Origin: Balneolaceae bacterium
Lineage (GTDB): Bacteria; Bacteroidota; Rhodothermia; Balneolales; Balneolaceae
NCBI GenBank assembly: GCA_007134695.1
Contig: SLKI01000001.1
Location: forward strand, 1 to 50,580
DNA: 50,580 nucleotides
Direction: 5' to 3'
Part shown: piece by piece, positions 25,172-37,735 of the stretch
Layout: each line of letters begins with the position of its first letter
How positions within the stretch are numbered: position 1 is the first letter of the stretch
The notes under the pieces: model-generated
Told to the model about the DNA's origin: nothing
Database searches by the model: none
What the model saw: the letters and a program-made list of their open reading frames with translations, nothing else
Position numbers and translations under genes: made by a program

Positions 25172-26292
25172 CTCTCTATCCTCAAAACAAAGCCCTGCTG
25201 GCCCTCTCCGACGGTACGGTGGAAGAAGGTTTTGCCATCGGCATTAAAGGCACAGCCGGCGGTGAGATCTGCTTCAACACCAGTATGACCGGCTACCAGG
25301 AGATTTTCACCGATCCGAGCTACTACGGTCAGCTCATGATGATGACCTACCCCCATATCGGCAATTACGGTACAATGGCCCGGGACGACGAAGCACGACG
25401 CGTGATGATCGCCGGCTTGATCGTCCGCTCATTCTCCTGGGAATACAGCAACCCGATGGCCGACGGAAGCCTGCAGCAGTATCTCGAACGACATCAGGTG
25501 GTCGGTATCACCGGCGTAGATACCCGCCGCCTGGTCCGGCACATCCGCAATAAAGGGGTCATGAACGCGGTCATCTCCTCGGAGAACCTGAATGCCGACG
25601 AACTGGTCGAAAAAGCCCGGAACTGGGACGACATGGAGGGACTGGAGCTGGCCACAAAAGTTACACGAAGCGAAGCTCAGACGATCCCGTCCGACGGCCC
25701 CTGGCGGATCGCCGCATTCGACTACGGGATCAAGCAAAATATCATCAACAACTTTGTAGCCAGGGGGTGCACCATCCGGATCTTCCCCGCCGAAGCCGAC
25801 CTCGAAGAGGTCAAAGAGTGGGAAGCCGACGGCTACTTTTTCAGCAACGGCCCGGGTGACCCGAACGCCTCCTCCTCGTACGGGCTGCCGATCGTCGAAT
25901 ATGCCAAATCAACCGGAAAGCCGATCTTCGGCATCTGTCTCGGCCACCAGTTGATGGCCCTGTCGGAAGGGATCTCCACCCGTAAAATGTTTGTAGGCCA
26001 CCGCGGTGCCAACCAGCCGGTCAAAAACCTGGAAACCGGCCTGGTCGAAATCACCACCCAGAACCACGGCTTCGCTGTCGACGAGGAGACGATCGACACC
26101 GATAAGGTGGAGGTCACCCACATCAACCTGAACGACGAAACGATCGAGGGGCTTCGCTTTAAAACGTTCCCCGGCATGTCGGTTCAATATCACCCCGAGG
26201 CCTCCCCCGGGCCCCACGACTCCTCCTACCTGTTCGACCGGTTTTTGGAGATGGTTCGCGAAGGAAAAAAGGAGAAAGCACGTGAACAGTAA
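25168..26292 (+). CDS. carA: carbamoyl-phosphate synthase small (glutaminase) subunit
   Basis: A 374-residue CarA. The N-terminal CPSase domain includes [20 protein letters not shown] and [12 protein letters not shown]. The class I glutamine amidotransferase domain has the nucleophile Cys257 in [10 protein letters not shown] and the His/Glu pair in [11 protein letters not shown]. It releases ammonia from glutamine for CarB, feeding pyrimidine and arginine synthesis. It lies 143 bases before carB and the two form one unit. The start ATG overlaps a small leader ORF. Confidence 0.98.
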   Translation: MTLYPQNKALLALSDGTVEEGFAIGIKGTAGGEICFNTSMTGYQEIFTDPSYYGQLMMMTYPHIGNYGTMARDDEARRVMIAGLIVRSFSWEYSNPMADGSLQQYLERHQVVGITGVDTRRLVRHIRNKGVMNAVISSENLNADELVEKARNWDDMEGLELATKVTRSEAQTIPSDGPWRIAAFDYGIKQNIINNFVARGCTIRIFPAEADLEEVKEWEADGYFFSNGPGDPNASSSYGLPIVEYAKSTGKPIFGICLGHQLMALSEGISTRKMFVGHRGANQPVKNLETGLVEITTQNHGFAVDEETIDTDKVEVTHINLNDETIEGLRFKTFPGMSVQYHPEASPGPHDSSYLFDRFLEMVREGKKEKAREQ

Positions 26293-26435
26293 CAGACCGA
26301 ATCCGTCGATCCAAAATCCCGGCGCGGCTATCCGAACCCGTCGATCCGGGGAGTCAACCCGGCAACAAAAGAAACCGGCCCGGCAACCGGAAAGCCCAAC
26401 ACAACAAACCAGGAACCCAACCAGATAACCCGAGA
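26293..26435. repeat. carA-carB spacer with short imperfect repeats
   Basis: The spacer contains CCGTCGATCC twice (near 26307 and 26339) and a run of CCCGGCAAC / CCGGCAACCGG variants. No gene and no terminator are seen, so carB is probably co-transcribed with carA. Confidence 0.5.
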
Positions 26436-29264
<2,829 letters not shown>

Positions 29265-29360
29265 GACCTGAGGCGGAAAGATGGAAGTAGTTTGAAATCG
29301 AGGCAAAGAGAGCTTGATGTAGTATGAGTTCGAGGCTGGGGACCAGAGCCCGAGAAAAAC

Positions 29361-30761
29361 TTAAAACGTCTTCTTCCGCACCATCTTCCCCCACTCCTTT
29401 TTACCGCGAATAAAGTCGATCAGCCCACGGAATCGCCACCAGACGTGCATCTGCCGGTAGCCGAAATTTTCCAGAAATGCGTAGAGTACGAGCACCATCA
29501 CATCACGAACCCGGTCATACTTTTTCATTGTCAGCTCCTCCAGCAGCACAGAGAGAACCGACATGATTACACCGAGGAGCAGTGCGACCGTAAAAAAGAG
29601 CAGAAAAAAGGTAAAGTTGATCACCCCGAGCAACCAGGAGACGATAAATAGAACATATCCGGCCAGTTCAATAACCGGAGAGAGAAGCTCTACAAACAGA
29701 AAGAACGGCATGGCAAAAAGTCCGAGACGGCCATATTTCGGGTTCAGCAGCATTTTTCGATGTCGGAAAAGTGTATCGGCCAGGCCGCGGTGCCACCGGT
29801 TTCTCTGTCTGCCGAGTGTTTTACGGTTGTCCGGAACCTCCGTCCAGCAGACCGGATGAGGCAGAAATCGAATTCGGTAGGGAATCTTGTTGTCGATATA
29901 GTAACGATGCAGCCTCACCACCAGCTCCATATCCTCTCCAACGGTGTCTGTCAGGTATCCTCCGATTCGAATTACCGCTTCCCGGTCAAACACACCAAAA
30001 GCCCCGGAGATGATGAGCAAGCTGTCGAGGTAGTCCCAGCTCGACCGGCCGAACAGGAATGAACGCAGATATTCGACCGCCTGGGCCCGCTCAATATAGG
30101 AATCGGGCACCCGAACGCTGTCTACAACTCCATGACGAAACGTACAGCCGTTTGCCACCCGAACCACGCCGCCAACCGCAACCGTCTCCTGATCCAGAGT
30201 AAAGGCCGTGAGCATCCTTTTCAGAACATCCTCTTCGAGCAGGGAATCGGAATCGACAGAAAAGATCAGATCTTTGCGCGAGGCGTTAATCCCTGCATTG
30301 AGTGCGTCGGCCTTACCACCGTTCTCCTTGTCAATCACATACAGGTTCGGATGCTTCTTCGACCCGAAAACCCTTCGAACCAGCTCCGTTTCCAGACGCT
30401 TCGGTATGTAACGGTCAATTTCACGCAGATCAAAATTCTCAATCAATTTATCCAGTGTCCGGTCGGTGCTGCCATCATTAATTACGATCACCTCATAGTT
30501 GGAAAACTGAAGGTTGAGCAGCGTCCGGGTCGACTCCACAATAGAGATCTCTTCGTTATATGCCGGTGCAAGAATCGACGCCGAACGGTATAGGTCGGTA
30601 TCGAATAGCCCGGAAAGATCGAAAAGGTTATCCTGCCTCCGGGACTCCCGTACCTGAAGCCAGGAGAGTAGAATGAGTGTGATATAAGATCCGTTCACAA
30701 CAAGAAAATAAAGGAGTGCCAATATATTGGCGGCGATCAGCAGGTCAGTAATCCACGCCAT
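29361..30761 (-). CDS. processive family 2 glycosyltransferase (exopolysaccharide synthase type)
   Basis: 466 residues from the ATG at 30761, which has GGAGG nine bases upstream inside the end of the preceding gene. N-terminal membrane segment(s) (LIAANILALLYFLVV and on), then the GT-A domain: VIVINDGSTDRT, SVDSDSLLEED, TVGEDMELVVRLHRYY and QRNRWHRGL. The Q-x-x-RW motif marks a processive beta-glycan synthase of the BcsA/PgaC/HasA group. Several C-terminal membrane helices follow (FVELLSPVIELAGYVLFIVS and on). The sugar cannot be told, and no PilZ domain is present. It is the third gene of a response regulator, HEAT protein, GT2 operon. Confidence 0.88.
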   Translation of the reverse strand: MAWITDLLIAANILALLYFLVVNGSYITLILLSWLQVRESRRQDNLFDLSGLFDTDLYRSASILAPAYNEEISIVESTRTLLNLQFSNYEVIVINDGSTDRTLDKLIENFDLREIDRYIPKRLETELVRRVFGSKKHPNLYVIDKENGGKADALNAGINASRKDLIFSVDSDSLLEEDVLKRMLTAFTLDQETVAVGGVVRVANGCTFRHGVVDSVRVPDSYIERAQAVEYLRSFLFGRSSWDYLDSLLIISGAFGVFDREAVIRIGGYLTDTVGEDMELVVRLHRYYIDNKIPYRIRFLPHPVCWTEVPDNRKTLGRQRNRWHRGLADTLFRHRKMLLNPKYGRLGLFAMPFFLFVELLSPVIELAGYVLFIVSWLLGVINFTFFLLFFTVALLLGVIMSVLSVLLEELTMKKYDRVRDVMVLVLYAFLENFGYRQMHVWWRFRGLIDFIRGKKEWGKMVRKKTF

Positions 30762-30763
30762 AG

Positions 30764-31867
30764 TCAGCCTCCCCACCCTTTTTCCGCCAGAATTTCGCCC
30801 ATCAGCTTATCCAACTCCTCAGGATCTGATACCTCATTTCGGAGACCCATCAGGTCAACCTGATCGTACCCGGCCAGGCCCGAGGCTGCTGCATAGCGCA
30901 CCCGGTAGTCGGCATCGTTCAGCAGCCGTTTCAATACCGGTATCGACTCCTCCTTTTTGAAAAAGCCCATCGCATCGGCTGCCGCCTTGCGAATCTCCGG
31001 ATCGTTCGAAACGCTGAAATTCTGATGAATATCCGGGAGAATCTCTTCTACTCCGAATTTGGCCAACAGGTTGATGAGCGCCTTCATTACAACCGGGGGA
31101 TGGTCGGGCCGATAATACTCCAAAAGAAACTCCAGACTGTGATAGTACTCCAGCTCATCAAAAATCCGAATCAGAATCGCTTTCCGTTCGGGCACGACTT
31201 TCGGGTCCTCGATCATCGCACTGATCACCTCCATCTCACGGATATGGTACTCCTCGCCATACCTGGAAAATTTAACAAAGAGATCACCGATCGCCATCCG
31301 GGAGATCTCCCGATTGTAGAGAACGCTGCGCAGAGCTGTCGCCTTTTGCCCCATCGAGCCATGAGCTATCACCGCAGTCGCCGCCGCATACGCCAGGATC
31401 GGTTCTCGGCTTGCCGAAAGTTTGACCATCTCTCGCACACTCTCCTTTTGAATACTTTTTCTGCGGGACATATAAAGACACGCCTTGGCCTTCAGAATTA
31501 CGTCATCCGACTTGAACCGCTTGAGAAAATGATCGCGTGTCGCTTCAACTTCCATCAGCTCCTGAAGCCGCTTCTCTTCAACACCTTCGAGCGATTTTTC
31601 CAGTTTGTAGACCAGTTTCAGCATCACCTGGTAATCGAGGCGGTTGTGCAAGGAGTTCTGCACCTCCTCAAGCGACAGATCTCCGCTCACATAACTGACA
31701 ATCTTTTCTCCCAGCTCTTCTTCCAGAAGTTCGCGACGGTATGTCCGCCTTTCGGAATACCAGCGGCTGATCACGGTCGTCACGAGCACAAAAAGTGTGA
31801 GTGCAGCCATTACGAGCAGCACATAGTAGATGAACGAAAAAGCGTGATCGTTGATGAGTTCGATCAA
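30764..31867 (-). CDS. membrane-anchored HEAT-repeat protein
   Basis: A 367-residue protein. A transmembrane helix (about 14-35, YYVLLVMAALTLFVLVTTVI) precedes a long helical cytoplasmic part. The C-terminal third has HEAT/PBS-like repeats, for example PVVMKALINLLAKFG, DPEIRKAAADAMGFFKK and DADYRVRYAAASGLAGYD. HEAT arrays are protein-binding scaffolds. Its stop lies two bases before the glycosyltransferase ATG and it starts 15 bases after the response regulator, so it may link the two physically. The function is otherwise unknown. Confidence 0.82.
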   Translation of the reverse strand: MIELINDHAFSFIYYVLLVMAALTLFVLVTTVISRWYSERRTYRRELLEEELGEKIVSYVSGDLSLEEVQNSLHNRLDYQVMLKLVYKLEKSLEGVEEKRLQELMEVEATRDHFLKRFKSDDVILKAKACLYMSRRKSIQKESVREMVKLSASREPILAYAAATAVIAHGSMGQKATALRSVLYNREISRMAIGDLFVKFSRYGEEYHIREMEVISAMIEDPKVVPERKAILIRIFDELEYYHSLEFLLEYYRPDHPPVVMKALINLLAKFGVEEILPDIHQNFSVSNDPEIRKAAADAMGFFKKEESIPVLKRLLNDADYRVRYAAASGLAGYDQVDLMGLRNEVSDPEELDKLMGEILAEKGWGG

Positions 31868-31882
31868 AGGATTTAGTTTTGA

Positions 31883-32278
31883 TCAAGTCGATTCATTTTC
31901 TGCCATTATGCGTTGAAGCCTTAGCAGAAATTCATCCATTTTAAACGGCTTGGGCAGGTATTCGACTGCTCCCAGTCCGAACCCTCTGGAAATATCTTCA
32001 GCCCGGCTCTTGGTCGACAGCATCAAAACACGGGTATTCGACAAATCAAACTCGTCATCGTCCCGCAAATTTTCCAGAATTTCGAAGCCCGACATCCCGG
32101 GAAGCATCACATCCAGTACAATGACATCCGGTGAGTTTTCTTTGATCCATTTCAGGGCGTCCACCCCATCCTCAATGTGGAGGACGTCATGACCGAGAGA
32201 CTTGAGCCGATAGACAATCAGGCGTGCCGTCATTTTCTCATCTTCGACAACCAGTATGTTCTTTTTCTTGTCGGCCAT
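31883..32278 (-). CDS. stand-alone response-regulator receiver protein
   Basis: A 131-residue CheY-like REC domain and nothing more. Acidic pocket Glu12/Asp13, phospho-acceptor Asp56 (VIVLDVMLPGMSG), switch Thr89 (LMLSTKS) and Lys110 (YLPKPF) are all present. It should be phosphorylated by a histidine kinase encoded elsewhere and signal by protein contact. The natural target here is the co-encoded HEAT protein or glycosyltransferase. Confidence 0.93.
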   Translation of the reverse strand: MADKKKNILVVEDEKMTARLIVYRLKSLGHDVLHIEDGVDALKWIKENSPDVIVLDVMLPGMSGFEILENLRDDDEFDLSNTRVLMLSTKSRAEDISRGFGLGAVEYLPKPFKMDEFLLRLQRIMAENEST

Positions 32279-32594
32279 GCAATATCGACCCTTTTTATAT
32301 TATTCCGTCATTAAGGCAATCGATCCGCCAATATCACAGGATAGCAACCGAGCCTCCATTTTTCACAAGATATAAATCTGTCATATCGTAATGAAACAGT
32401 TTAGGTTTCAATACCTGCAGCTTCAAATTCACAGCGCTTCATCGTATCTTGATGGCCATTTAACCCGTTCCGGACGATGAATAATCCTAAGCTGGCAATT
32501 ACACAGTCTATAGGGGCATCCGGAACATTCGCCGGATGCAGGGACTATATATCGAATCCGGCCTGTCATCACTAAATAACCTGTATTTCAGCTT
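32279..32594. other. divergent promoter region
   Basis: 316 bases between the minus-strand response-regulator operon and plus-strand ddl. TATCTTGA at 32445-32452 resembles a minus-7 element for ddl but lacks a clear upstream TTTG. No gene is seen. Confidence 0.35.
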
Positions 32595-33788
32595 ATGGAT
32601 AAAAAAACGATCGTCGTGGCTTTCGGTGGCGTCTCGCCGGAACATGAAGTGTCGGTTCTGACCGCCATGCAGGCGATCGACGTCCTCGACCGGAATCTTT
32701 TCCGGCCGCTGCCGCTCTACATCGCAAAATCGGGCGCCTGGTATACGGGTGACGAGCTGATGAAGCTCGAAACCTATAAACATCTCGATCAGGCTGAAGA
32801 GAAGGGAACCCCCTGCACCTTTTCCCACGACCACCTCGGCCGGGCGGTCCTGAGGGAACTGAACGGAGGATTCTTACGGAGAGCCGTTTCTCATCCGGTC
32901 GATGTTATATTACCTGCATTTCACGGTTCGGAGGGTGAAAACGGATCATTTCAGGGGCTCTGCGAAACATTCAATATACCCTACGCGGGCAGCGGTGTGC
33001 TCGCCTCCTCCGTCGGCATGGATAAAGTGACGGCCAAAGCTCTCTGCCGGGCTCACGGCATCCCGGTTGTCGCAGATACCTCGTTTCGGGAAATAGATTG
33101 GGAAAATGAGTCAGAAGAGATAATGAGCCGGATCCACAAATTGGGATACCCTGTTGCAGTCAAGCCGGTCCACCTGGGAAGCAGCATCGGTGTCGGTATT
33201 GCGGACACACCGGACCAACTGGTTCCGGCAATCGAAGACGCGTTCCGGTACGACGAGGAGCTTCTGGTCGAAAAAGCGATCCGGCCTCTCACCGAGATCA
33301 ACTGCTCCGTCATCGGCATCGGCAGCGAAGCGAGGGCCAGTGTTTGCGAAAAACCACTCGGCAAAGAGAAACATCTGAGCTTTACCGACAAGTATCTGAA
33401 TGAAGAGGGAGAAAGCAAGGGGATGGCTTCGGCCGACCGGGAGATACCGGCTGACATCCCTGATGAATTGGCAGAAAAGATCCGGTCAATCTCCCTGCAG
33501 GTGTTCGAAGTTTTCCGTGCCTCCGGAGTGGCGCGGCTGGATTTTCTGATCAACAGCGAAACTGAAGAGCTCTTTTTCAACGAAATCAACACCATTCCAG
33601 GCTCCTTCTCCTTCTATCTCTGGAAAGAATCTGGTACTTCATTCGGCGAGCTGCTCACGGAATTGGTCGATTTGGCAATGGAGCGCCACACAAAAAAGAA
33701 CCGAAGAGTCCGGTCGTACGAAACAAACCTTCTGAGTCAAAAAGCTGTTAAAGGGTTAAAAGGCCTGAAAAGCAGCGACAAGAAGTAG
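32595..33788 (+). CDS. ddl: D-alanine--D-alanine ligase
   Basis: A 397-residue ATP-grasp ligase. Recognisable: VVAFGGVSPEHEVSVLTA, PAFHGSEGENGSFQGLCE, IPYAGSGVLASSVGMDKVTA, PVAVKPVHLGSSIGVG, and the Mg-binding FFNEINTIPGSFSFYLW near the C-terminus. It joins two D-Ala for peptidoglycan precursors. The W-x-x-SG-type end (LWKESGTSFGELL) and a basic tail extend it slightly beyond the usual 350 residues. It is followed at about 105 bases by nadK in the same direction. Confidence 0.96.
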   Translation: MDKKTIVVAFGGVSPEHEVSVLTAMQAIDVLDRNLFRPLPLYIAKSGAWYTGDELMKLETYKHLDQAEEKGTPCTFSHDHLGRAVLRELNGGFLRRAVSHPVDVILPAFHGSEGENGSFQGLCETFNIPYAGSGVLASSVGMDKVTAKALCRAHGIPVVADTSFREIDWENESEEIMSRIHKLGYPVAVKPVHLGSSIGVGIADTPDQLVPAIEDAFRYDEELLVEKAIRPLTEINCSVIGIGSEARASVCEKPLGKEKHLSFTDKYLNEEGESKGMASADREIPADIPDELAEKIRSISLQVFEVFRASGVARLDFLINSETEELFFNEINTIPGSFSFYLWKESGTSFGELLTELVDLAMERHTKKNRRVRSYETNLLSQKAVKGLKGLKSSDKK

Positions 33789-33801
33789 AAAACCGGCCAG
33801 A

Positions 33802-33850
33802 ATGAAACGAATCAACACTCCGATGGTGAAACGATTCAACACTCCGATGC
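33802..33850 (+). repeat. 25-bp tandem repeat, two copies
   Basis: TGAAACGAATCAACACTCCG (33802 onward) and TGAAACGATTCAACACTCCG (33827 onward) repeat with a period of 25 in the ddl-nadK spacer. They differ at one base over 22. Confidence 0.85.
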
Positions 33851-33893
33851 AACAGAACCACACCACCAGGCAAATGTAAATCGAAACGGTCTC

Positions 33894-34769
33894 ATGAAAT
33901 TTGCCCTCATCGCCCATCCCGATAAATACAAAGTCGGCCCTCCACTTCAGGCCGTAATGCAATGGTGCCGGGAAAACAAGGCCACCTGCTTTGCCTCAAA
34001 AAATGTTGTTGATGCGGCCGGAATTAACAAGCCCGACTCTTCTCTTCTCCGGATTACCGGGGACGACAACGAAGCAGTCGGATCTGCAGATGTTCTTCTG
34101 GCAGTCGGCGGAGATGGTACCATGCTCTATTCGGCACAGCTAATCCGGGGACGCGAGATGCCCGTACTGGGTATCAACTGCGGAAGGCTTGGTTTTATGG
34201 CCAATATCCATCAGGACAGAATCGATGAGTCGCTGACTGCCGTCAAAAAGGGAGAATATCGAGTCGACAACCGCTCCATGCTCGAAGCATCCGTCAATAG
34301 CGGCGAAACCTGGTATGCACTCAATGAATTTCTCTTCACCAAAAAAGATACCACCTCCCTGCTGAACCTGACCGCTCGTTACGACGATCAGCTGATCAAC
34401 CGGTACTGGGCCGACGGACTTCTGGTGGCAAGCCCGACCGGTTCAACCGCTTATAACCTGTCGACAGGCGGGCCGATCGTGATGCCCGGCACCCCGGTGA
34501 TGGTTCTCACCCCCATCAACCCGCACACGCTGACAACCCGGCCGCTGGTACTCCCCTCCGGCAAATCGCTGACCATCCGGATCGATGAGAATCCCGAACA
34601 CGTTCTCTGTTCGAATGATGGCAGGATTATGCAAATCGACGCCGATCCGATCGAAATCCGCGTTAAAAAATCGAAACACAGCGTTCAGCTCGTGCAGCTC
34701 AAGGAACAGAACTATTTTGACACCCTGCGAAACAAGCTGATGTGGGGCCGGGATACAAGAGAGACCTGA
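33894..34769 (+). CDS. nadK: NAD kinase
   Basis: A 291-residue NAD kinase. It has the catalytic GGDGT motif (VGGDGTMLYSA), NCGRLGFM, the NEF-type motif (ALNEFLFTKKDTTSLL) and the conserved DGLLVASPTGSTAYNLSTGGP followed by LTPINPHTLTTRPLVLP. It makes NADP from NAD and ATP or polyphosphate in the cytoplasm. Spaced singly between repeats, it may be co-transcribed with ddl. Confidence 0.97.
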   Translation: MKFALIAHPDKYKVGPPLQAVMQWCRENKATCFASKNVVDAAGINKPDSSLLRITGDDNEAVGSADVLLAVGGDGTMLYSAQLIRGREMPVLGINCGRLGFMANIHQDRIDESLTAVKKGEYRVDNRSMLEASVNSGETWYALNEFLFTKKDTTSLLNLTARYDDQLINRYWADGLLVASPTGSTAYNLSTGGPIVMPGTPVMVLTPINPHTLTTRPLVLPSGKSLTIRIDENPEHVLCSNDGRIMQIDADPIEIRVKKSKHSVQLVQLKEQNYFDTLRNKLMWGRDTRET

Positions 34770-34822
34770 TGGCGCCGTGGGTTCCAGCTGACTAAAACCG
34801 AGCCTCTCCCCATATAGAAGAA

Positions 34823-34951
34823 CAGCTCTCGCAGAATATGGGCTCGCCCGTAGAAAAAATACCTTCGCGCAAAAAAAATGCCTTCGTACACATAATGCAC
34901 CCTCGAAGCATAAATGCCTTTGCGCAGAAAAGGCTCCCTCGCGCACAAAAG
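34823..34951. repeat. degenerate tandem repeat, about 17-20 bp period
   Basis: About seven imperfect units built on CCTTCGCGCAnAAAAATG (examples near 34862, 34881, 34899, 34917 and 34935) fill the nadK-mdh spacer. Both strands stay open for a while because of the periodicity, but no gene is likely. Confidence 0.65.
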
Positions 34952-35024
34952 ATTGGCTGATCTGTGGAATTGGCCTTATTTTTCAGGAAGCTAAAAAACC
35001 GCCAAAATTCAACCGACTGACCTT

Positions 35025-35993
35025 ATGAAAGTTACTGTAGTAGGAGCTGGAGGAAATGTAGGATCGACCGTGGCGCTGACACTCGCACAGCGGGACTTTG
35101 CCAAAGAGATCATCATGGTCGATATCGAAAAGAAAGAGGGAGACAAAACATTCTATCCCTCAAAAGGACGCGCGCTTGATCAATGGGAGGCCTCGCCGAT
35201 TCACGGGTTCGACACCCGGCTGACCGGTACGGTAGACTATGAAGATACGGCCGGATCCGATGTCTGTGTAATCACCGCCGGCGTTCCCCGACGCCCCGGA
35301 ATGAGCCGCGACGATCTGCTGGAGATCAACGCCAACATCGTCTCGGATGTTACCAAAAAGCTGGCAGCTCACTCGCCAGATACCATATTAATCGTCGTCT
35401 CCAACCCTCTCGATGTGATGACCTACGTTGCCTACGAAGCAAGCGGGTTCGACTCGAACAAGGTGATGGGGATGGCCGGAATCCTCGACACCGCCCGATA
35501 CCGCGCTTTTCTGGCCGATGAACTCGACATTTCGCCCAAGGATATCCAGGCGCTTCTGCTGGGCGGGCACGGCGACACGATGGTTCCGCTGCCGCGATAT
35601 ACCACCGTCTCCGGAATCCCGGTCACACAGATGATCGACGACAATAAACTGGACGCTATCGTCGAACGAACCAAAAAAGGCGGAGGTGAAATTGTCGGCC
35701 TGATGGGGACTTCTGCCTGGTATGCTCCCGGTGCAGCCGCTGCTCAGATGGTCGAGTCGATCATGCTCGACCAGAACCGCATCTTCCCCTGCTGCGCCTG
35801 GCTGACCGGAGAGTATGGAATCGACGATCTCTATGTGGGTGTACCCGTTAAACTGGGGCACGGTGGAATCAAGGAGATCATCGAGGTTGACTTAAACAGC
35901 GAAGAACAACAACTTATGGATGAGTCAGCCACTCATGTACAATCCGTACTTGAGGATTTTAAAAAGCTGATGAGCAAGGAATCCGGCGGTTAA
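35025..35993 (+). CDS. mdh: malate dehydrogenase (LDH-like type)
   Basis: A 322-residue enzyme of the LDH-like MDH group. It has the NAD motif GAGGNVGS (residues 7-14), the malate-specific VPRRPGMSRDDL (Arg pair), VVSNPLDVMTYVAYEASG, and the catalytic His in LLGGHGDTMVPLP. It interconverts malate and oxaloacetate in the TCA cycle. The loop after the NAD-binding Asp (DIEKKEGDKTFYPSKGRALD) is several residues longer than usual. A strong terminator follows. Confidence 0.96.
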   Translation: MKVTVVGAGGNVGSTVALTLAQRDFAKEIIMVDIEKKEGDKTFYPSKGRALDQWEASPIHGFDTRLTGTVDYEDTAGSDVCVITAGVPRRPGMSRDDLLEINANIVSDVTKKLAAHSPDTILIVVSNPLDVMTYVAYEASGFDSNKVMGMAGILDTARYRAFLADELDISPKDIQALLLGGHGDTMVPLPRYTTVSGIPVTQMIDDNKLDAIVERTKKGGGEIVGLMGTSAWYAPGAAAAQMVESIMLDQNRIFPCCAWLTGEYGIDDLYVGVPVKLGHGGIKEIIEVDLNSEEQQLMDESATHVQSVLEDFKKLMSKESGG

Positions 35994-36074
35994 ACGTTGG
36001 ATATTCAGGAGCAGCAAATTAATCGCTGTTCTTAAATCGCAAATAACGAAGAGATCAAAATCTTCACTACTTGC

Positions 36075-36110
36075 CCCCGGCGGGTGTTTCATCCGCCGGG
36101 GTTATTTTTT
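36075..36110 (+). terminator. intrinsic terminator of mdh
   Basis: CCCCGGCGG (36075-36083) pairs with CCGCCGGGG (36093-36101), followed by TTATTTTTT. On the minus strand no T-run follows, so it serves mdh. Confidence 0.9.
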
Positions 36111-36170
36111 GGGCGGCTGTTTTTTGACCACCTGCAGGCCGGTCTATTCGCTCTCTGCCGGAACTGTTTT

Positions 36171-37664
36171 CTACTCACCGTCCTGGGCGGCCGCATCCTC
36201 CCGAAGCAGCTTCCACCCGAGGCCTGCAAGCCCGATCGATCCGGCCCCCATCAGAATAACTTTTACCACCCATTCCTCGAGACCGCTCCATGCGGTTAGC
36301 GGATCCGCACTCCAGACCAGCCCCACCATCACCACCATCAGTCCGATCCCGAACCCGAGCCGGTAGGGAACGGCAAACGAGCGAGTGCTGAACCGGTAGA
36401 GCGTCAGTGCCATCACGCTGTAACTGGCAACGGTTGCCCAGGCGGCCCCCATCATGCCGAGAAGCGGAACCAGAATCAGGTTGGCAGCGATGGTGATGCC
36501 GCCACCCAGCAGCATGATGTTGGGCAGAACTCCTGTCCGTTCGCTGATAAAAATGCCGGCCGAAAAGTTGATGTACCAGCCGTGGAACCAGTAAGCGAGC
36601 AGCAGCAGCGGCACGATCTCCAGGCCGAGCCAGTAGCGGCTGTTGATCAGCGTAGCGTCGGTTCCGGGGATCGGTATGGCGACGATCTCGGCGGCAAAGA
36701 GACCGACACCGAGGTAGACTGCGGCGGCAAAGAGGTTAAAGTAAAGGAATGCGCGCGCGTAGAGTGCCGGAGCTTCCGGGTCGTCGGAATGGCGCATAAA
36801 GAAGGGCTGCCACGCCATCCGGAACATCTGGATGAGCAGCAGCATAAAGACCGCCACCTTGTAGCAGCCGGTGTAGATTCCGACGATATCTTCCGGTGTG
36901 TATCCGCTGCCGTAGAGCACCTCCACCCGGGAGGGATCCATCATATTGAGGAAAAAGCGGTCGAGTACTTCGTTTACCGCATAACCGAGGCCGGCGGGTA
37001 TAAAAGGCCAGCCGAAGGAGAACGCTTTCAGCAGCCAGCTCCGGTTCCATTCGCCCCGCATCATCGGGAGGGTAAAGAGCCAGACGGCGAGTGTGACCAC
37101 CACCGAGGCGAGCAGATTGCTGATGAAGACCGCCTCGATCCCAAAGCCGAGCGCCAGGATCAGGTAGAAGTTGAGAAACAGGTTGAGGATCACGTGGGCC
37201 GTCTTGAGAGCGGCGAAAAGCCAGGTTCGGCGCACCAGGCGCAGTTCGGCGAACGGAACGATCGAGAGTGTATCGAACCAGAGAATACCGAGCATCATCA
37301 GATAGATCGCCGAGGTCTCATCGTCCGGCGACAGGTTCAGAACCGGCAGGGCGAGCGGCTCCAGAAGCCAGAGCAGGCCGGCCAGCAGGGTGGCGATACC
37401 CAAAAGCGAGACCTGGAGAGTCTTGAAGATGTGCCGGGCCTGATCGCGATTTTTTGCATAGCGCAGGTAGGCAGACTCCATCCCCATCGTAAAGATAACG
37501 TTGAGGAAGATGATGGCGGCATAGACCAGGCCGACGATACTGTAGCGGGCCGTATCGAACACCTCGGTATGAAAGGGCACCAGCAGGTAGTTGACAAACC
37601 TGGCGAAGACGCTGCTGATTCCGTAGATCAGCGTATCGGAAAAAAGTTCGCGCAGTTTACGCAA
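36171..37664 (-). CDS. oligosaccharide flippase (Wzx/MATE-like polysaccharide exporter)
   Basis: A 497-residue polytopic membrane protein with about 12-14 hydrophobic segments. It begins MRKLRELFSDTLIYGISSVF, ARFVNYLLVP, the usual start of Wzx/MOP-superfamily flippases. A glutamine/methionine-rich cytosolic segment MFRMAWQPFFMRHSDDPEA is typical. It should move lipid-linked oligosaccharides across the inner membrane for O-antigen or exopolysaccharide. No glycan cluster adjoins it; the next gene upstream on the same strand is aroQ. Confidence 0.88.
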   Translation of the reverse strand: MRKLRELFSDTLIYGISSVFARFVNYLLVPFHTEVFDTARYSIVGLVYAAIIFLNVIFTMGMESAYLRYAKNRDQARHIFKTLQVSLLGIATLLAGLLWLLEPLALPVLNLSPDDETSAIYLMMLGILWFDTLSIVPFAELRLVRRTWLFAALKTAHVILNLFLNFYLILALGFGIEAVFISNLLASVVVTLAVWLFTLPMMRGEWNRSWLLKAFSFGWPFIPAGLGYAVNEVLDRFFLNMMDPSRVEVLYGSGYTPEDIVGIYTGCYKVAVFMLLLIQMFRMAWQPFFMRHSDDPEAPALYARAFLYFNLFAAAVYLGVGLFAAEIVAIPIPGTDATLINSRYWLGLEIVPLLLLAYWFHGWYINFSAGIFISERTGVLPNIMLLGGGITIAANLILVPLLGMMGAAWATVASYSVMALTLYRFSTRSFAVPYRLGFGIGLMVVMVGLVWSADPLTAWSGLEEWVVKVILMGAGSIGLAGLGWKLLREDAAAQDGE

Positions 37665-37735
37665 AAGGTTCGCCTTTAGGGTTGATCAGCTGTTGTGAAG
37701 AATCAATGATCGTGTTTATCTGCTGGTGCAGCATA

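Noticed and set aside
29265-29360. Frameshifted remainder of the CarB MGS domain
   Set aside because: Only 96 bases separate carB from the opposing gene and none of the frames resembles the domain, which needs about 390 bases.
34823-34951. CRISPR-like array
   Set aside because: Units are degenerate with a period of about 17-20 bases and no unique spacers; no cas gene is nearby.
36582-37679. 365-codon plus-strand open frame over the flippase gene
   Set aside because: Composition is rich in charged residues with no recognisable domain, as expected for the reverse complement of hydrophobic membrane codons. The minus-strand flippase is convincing.
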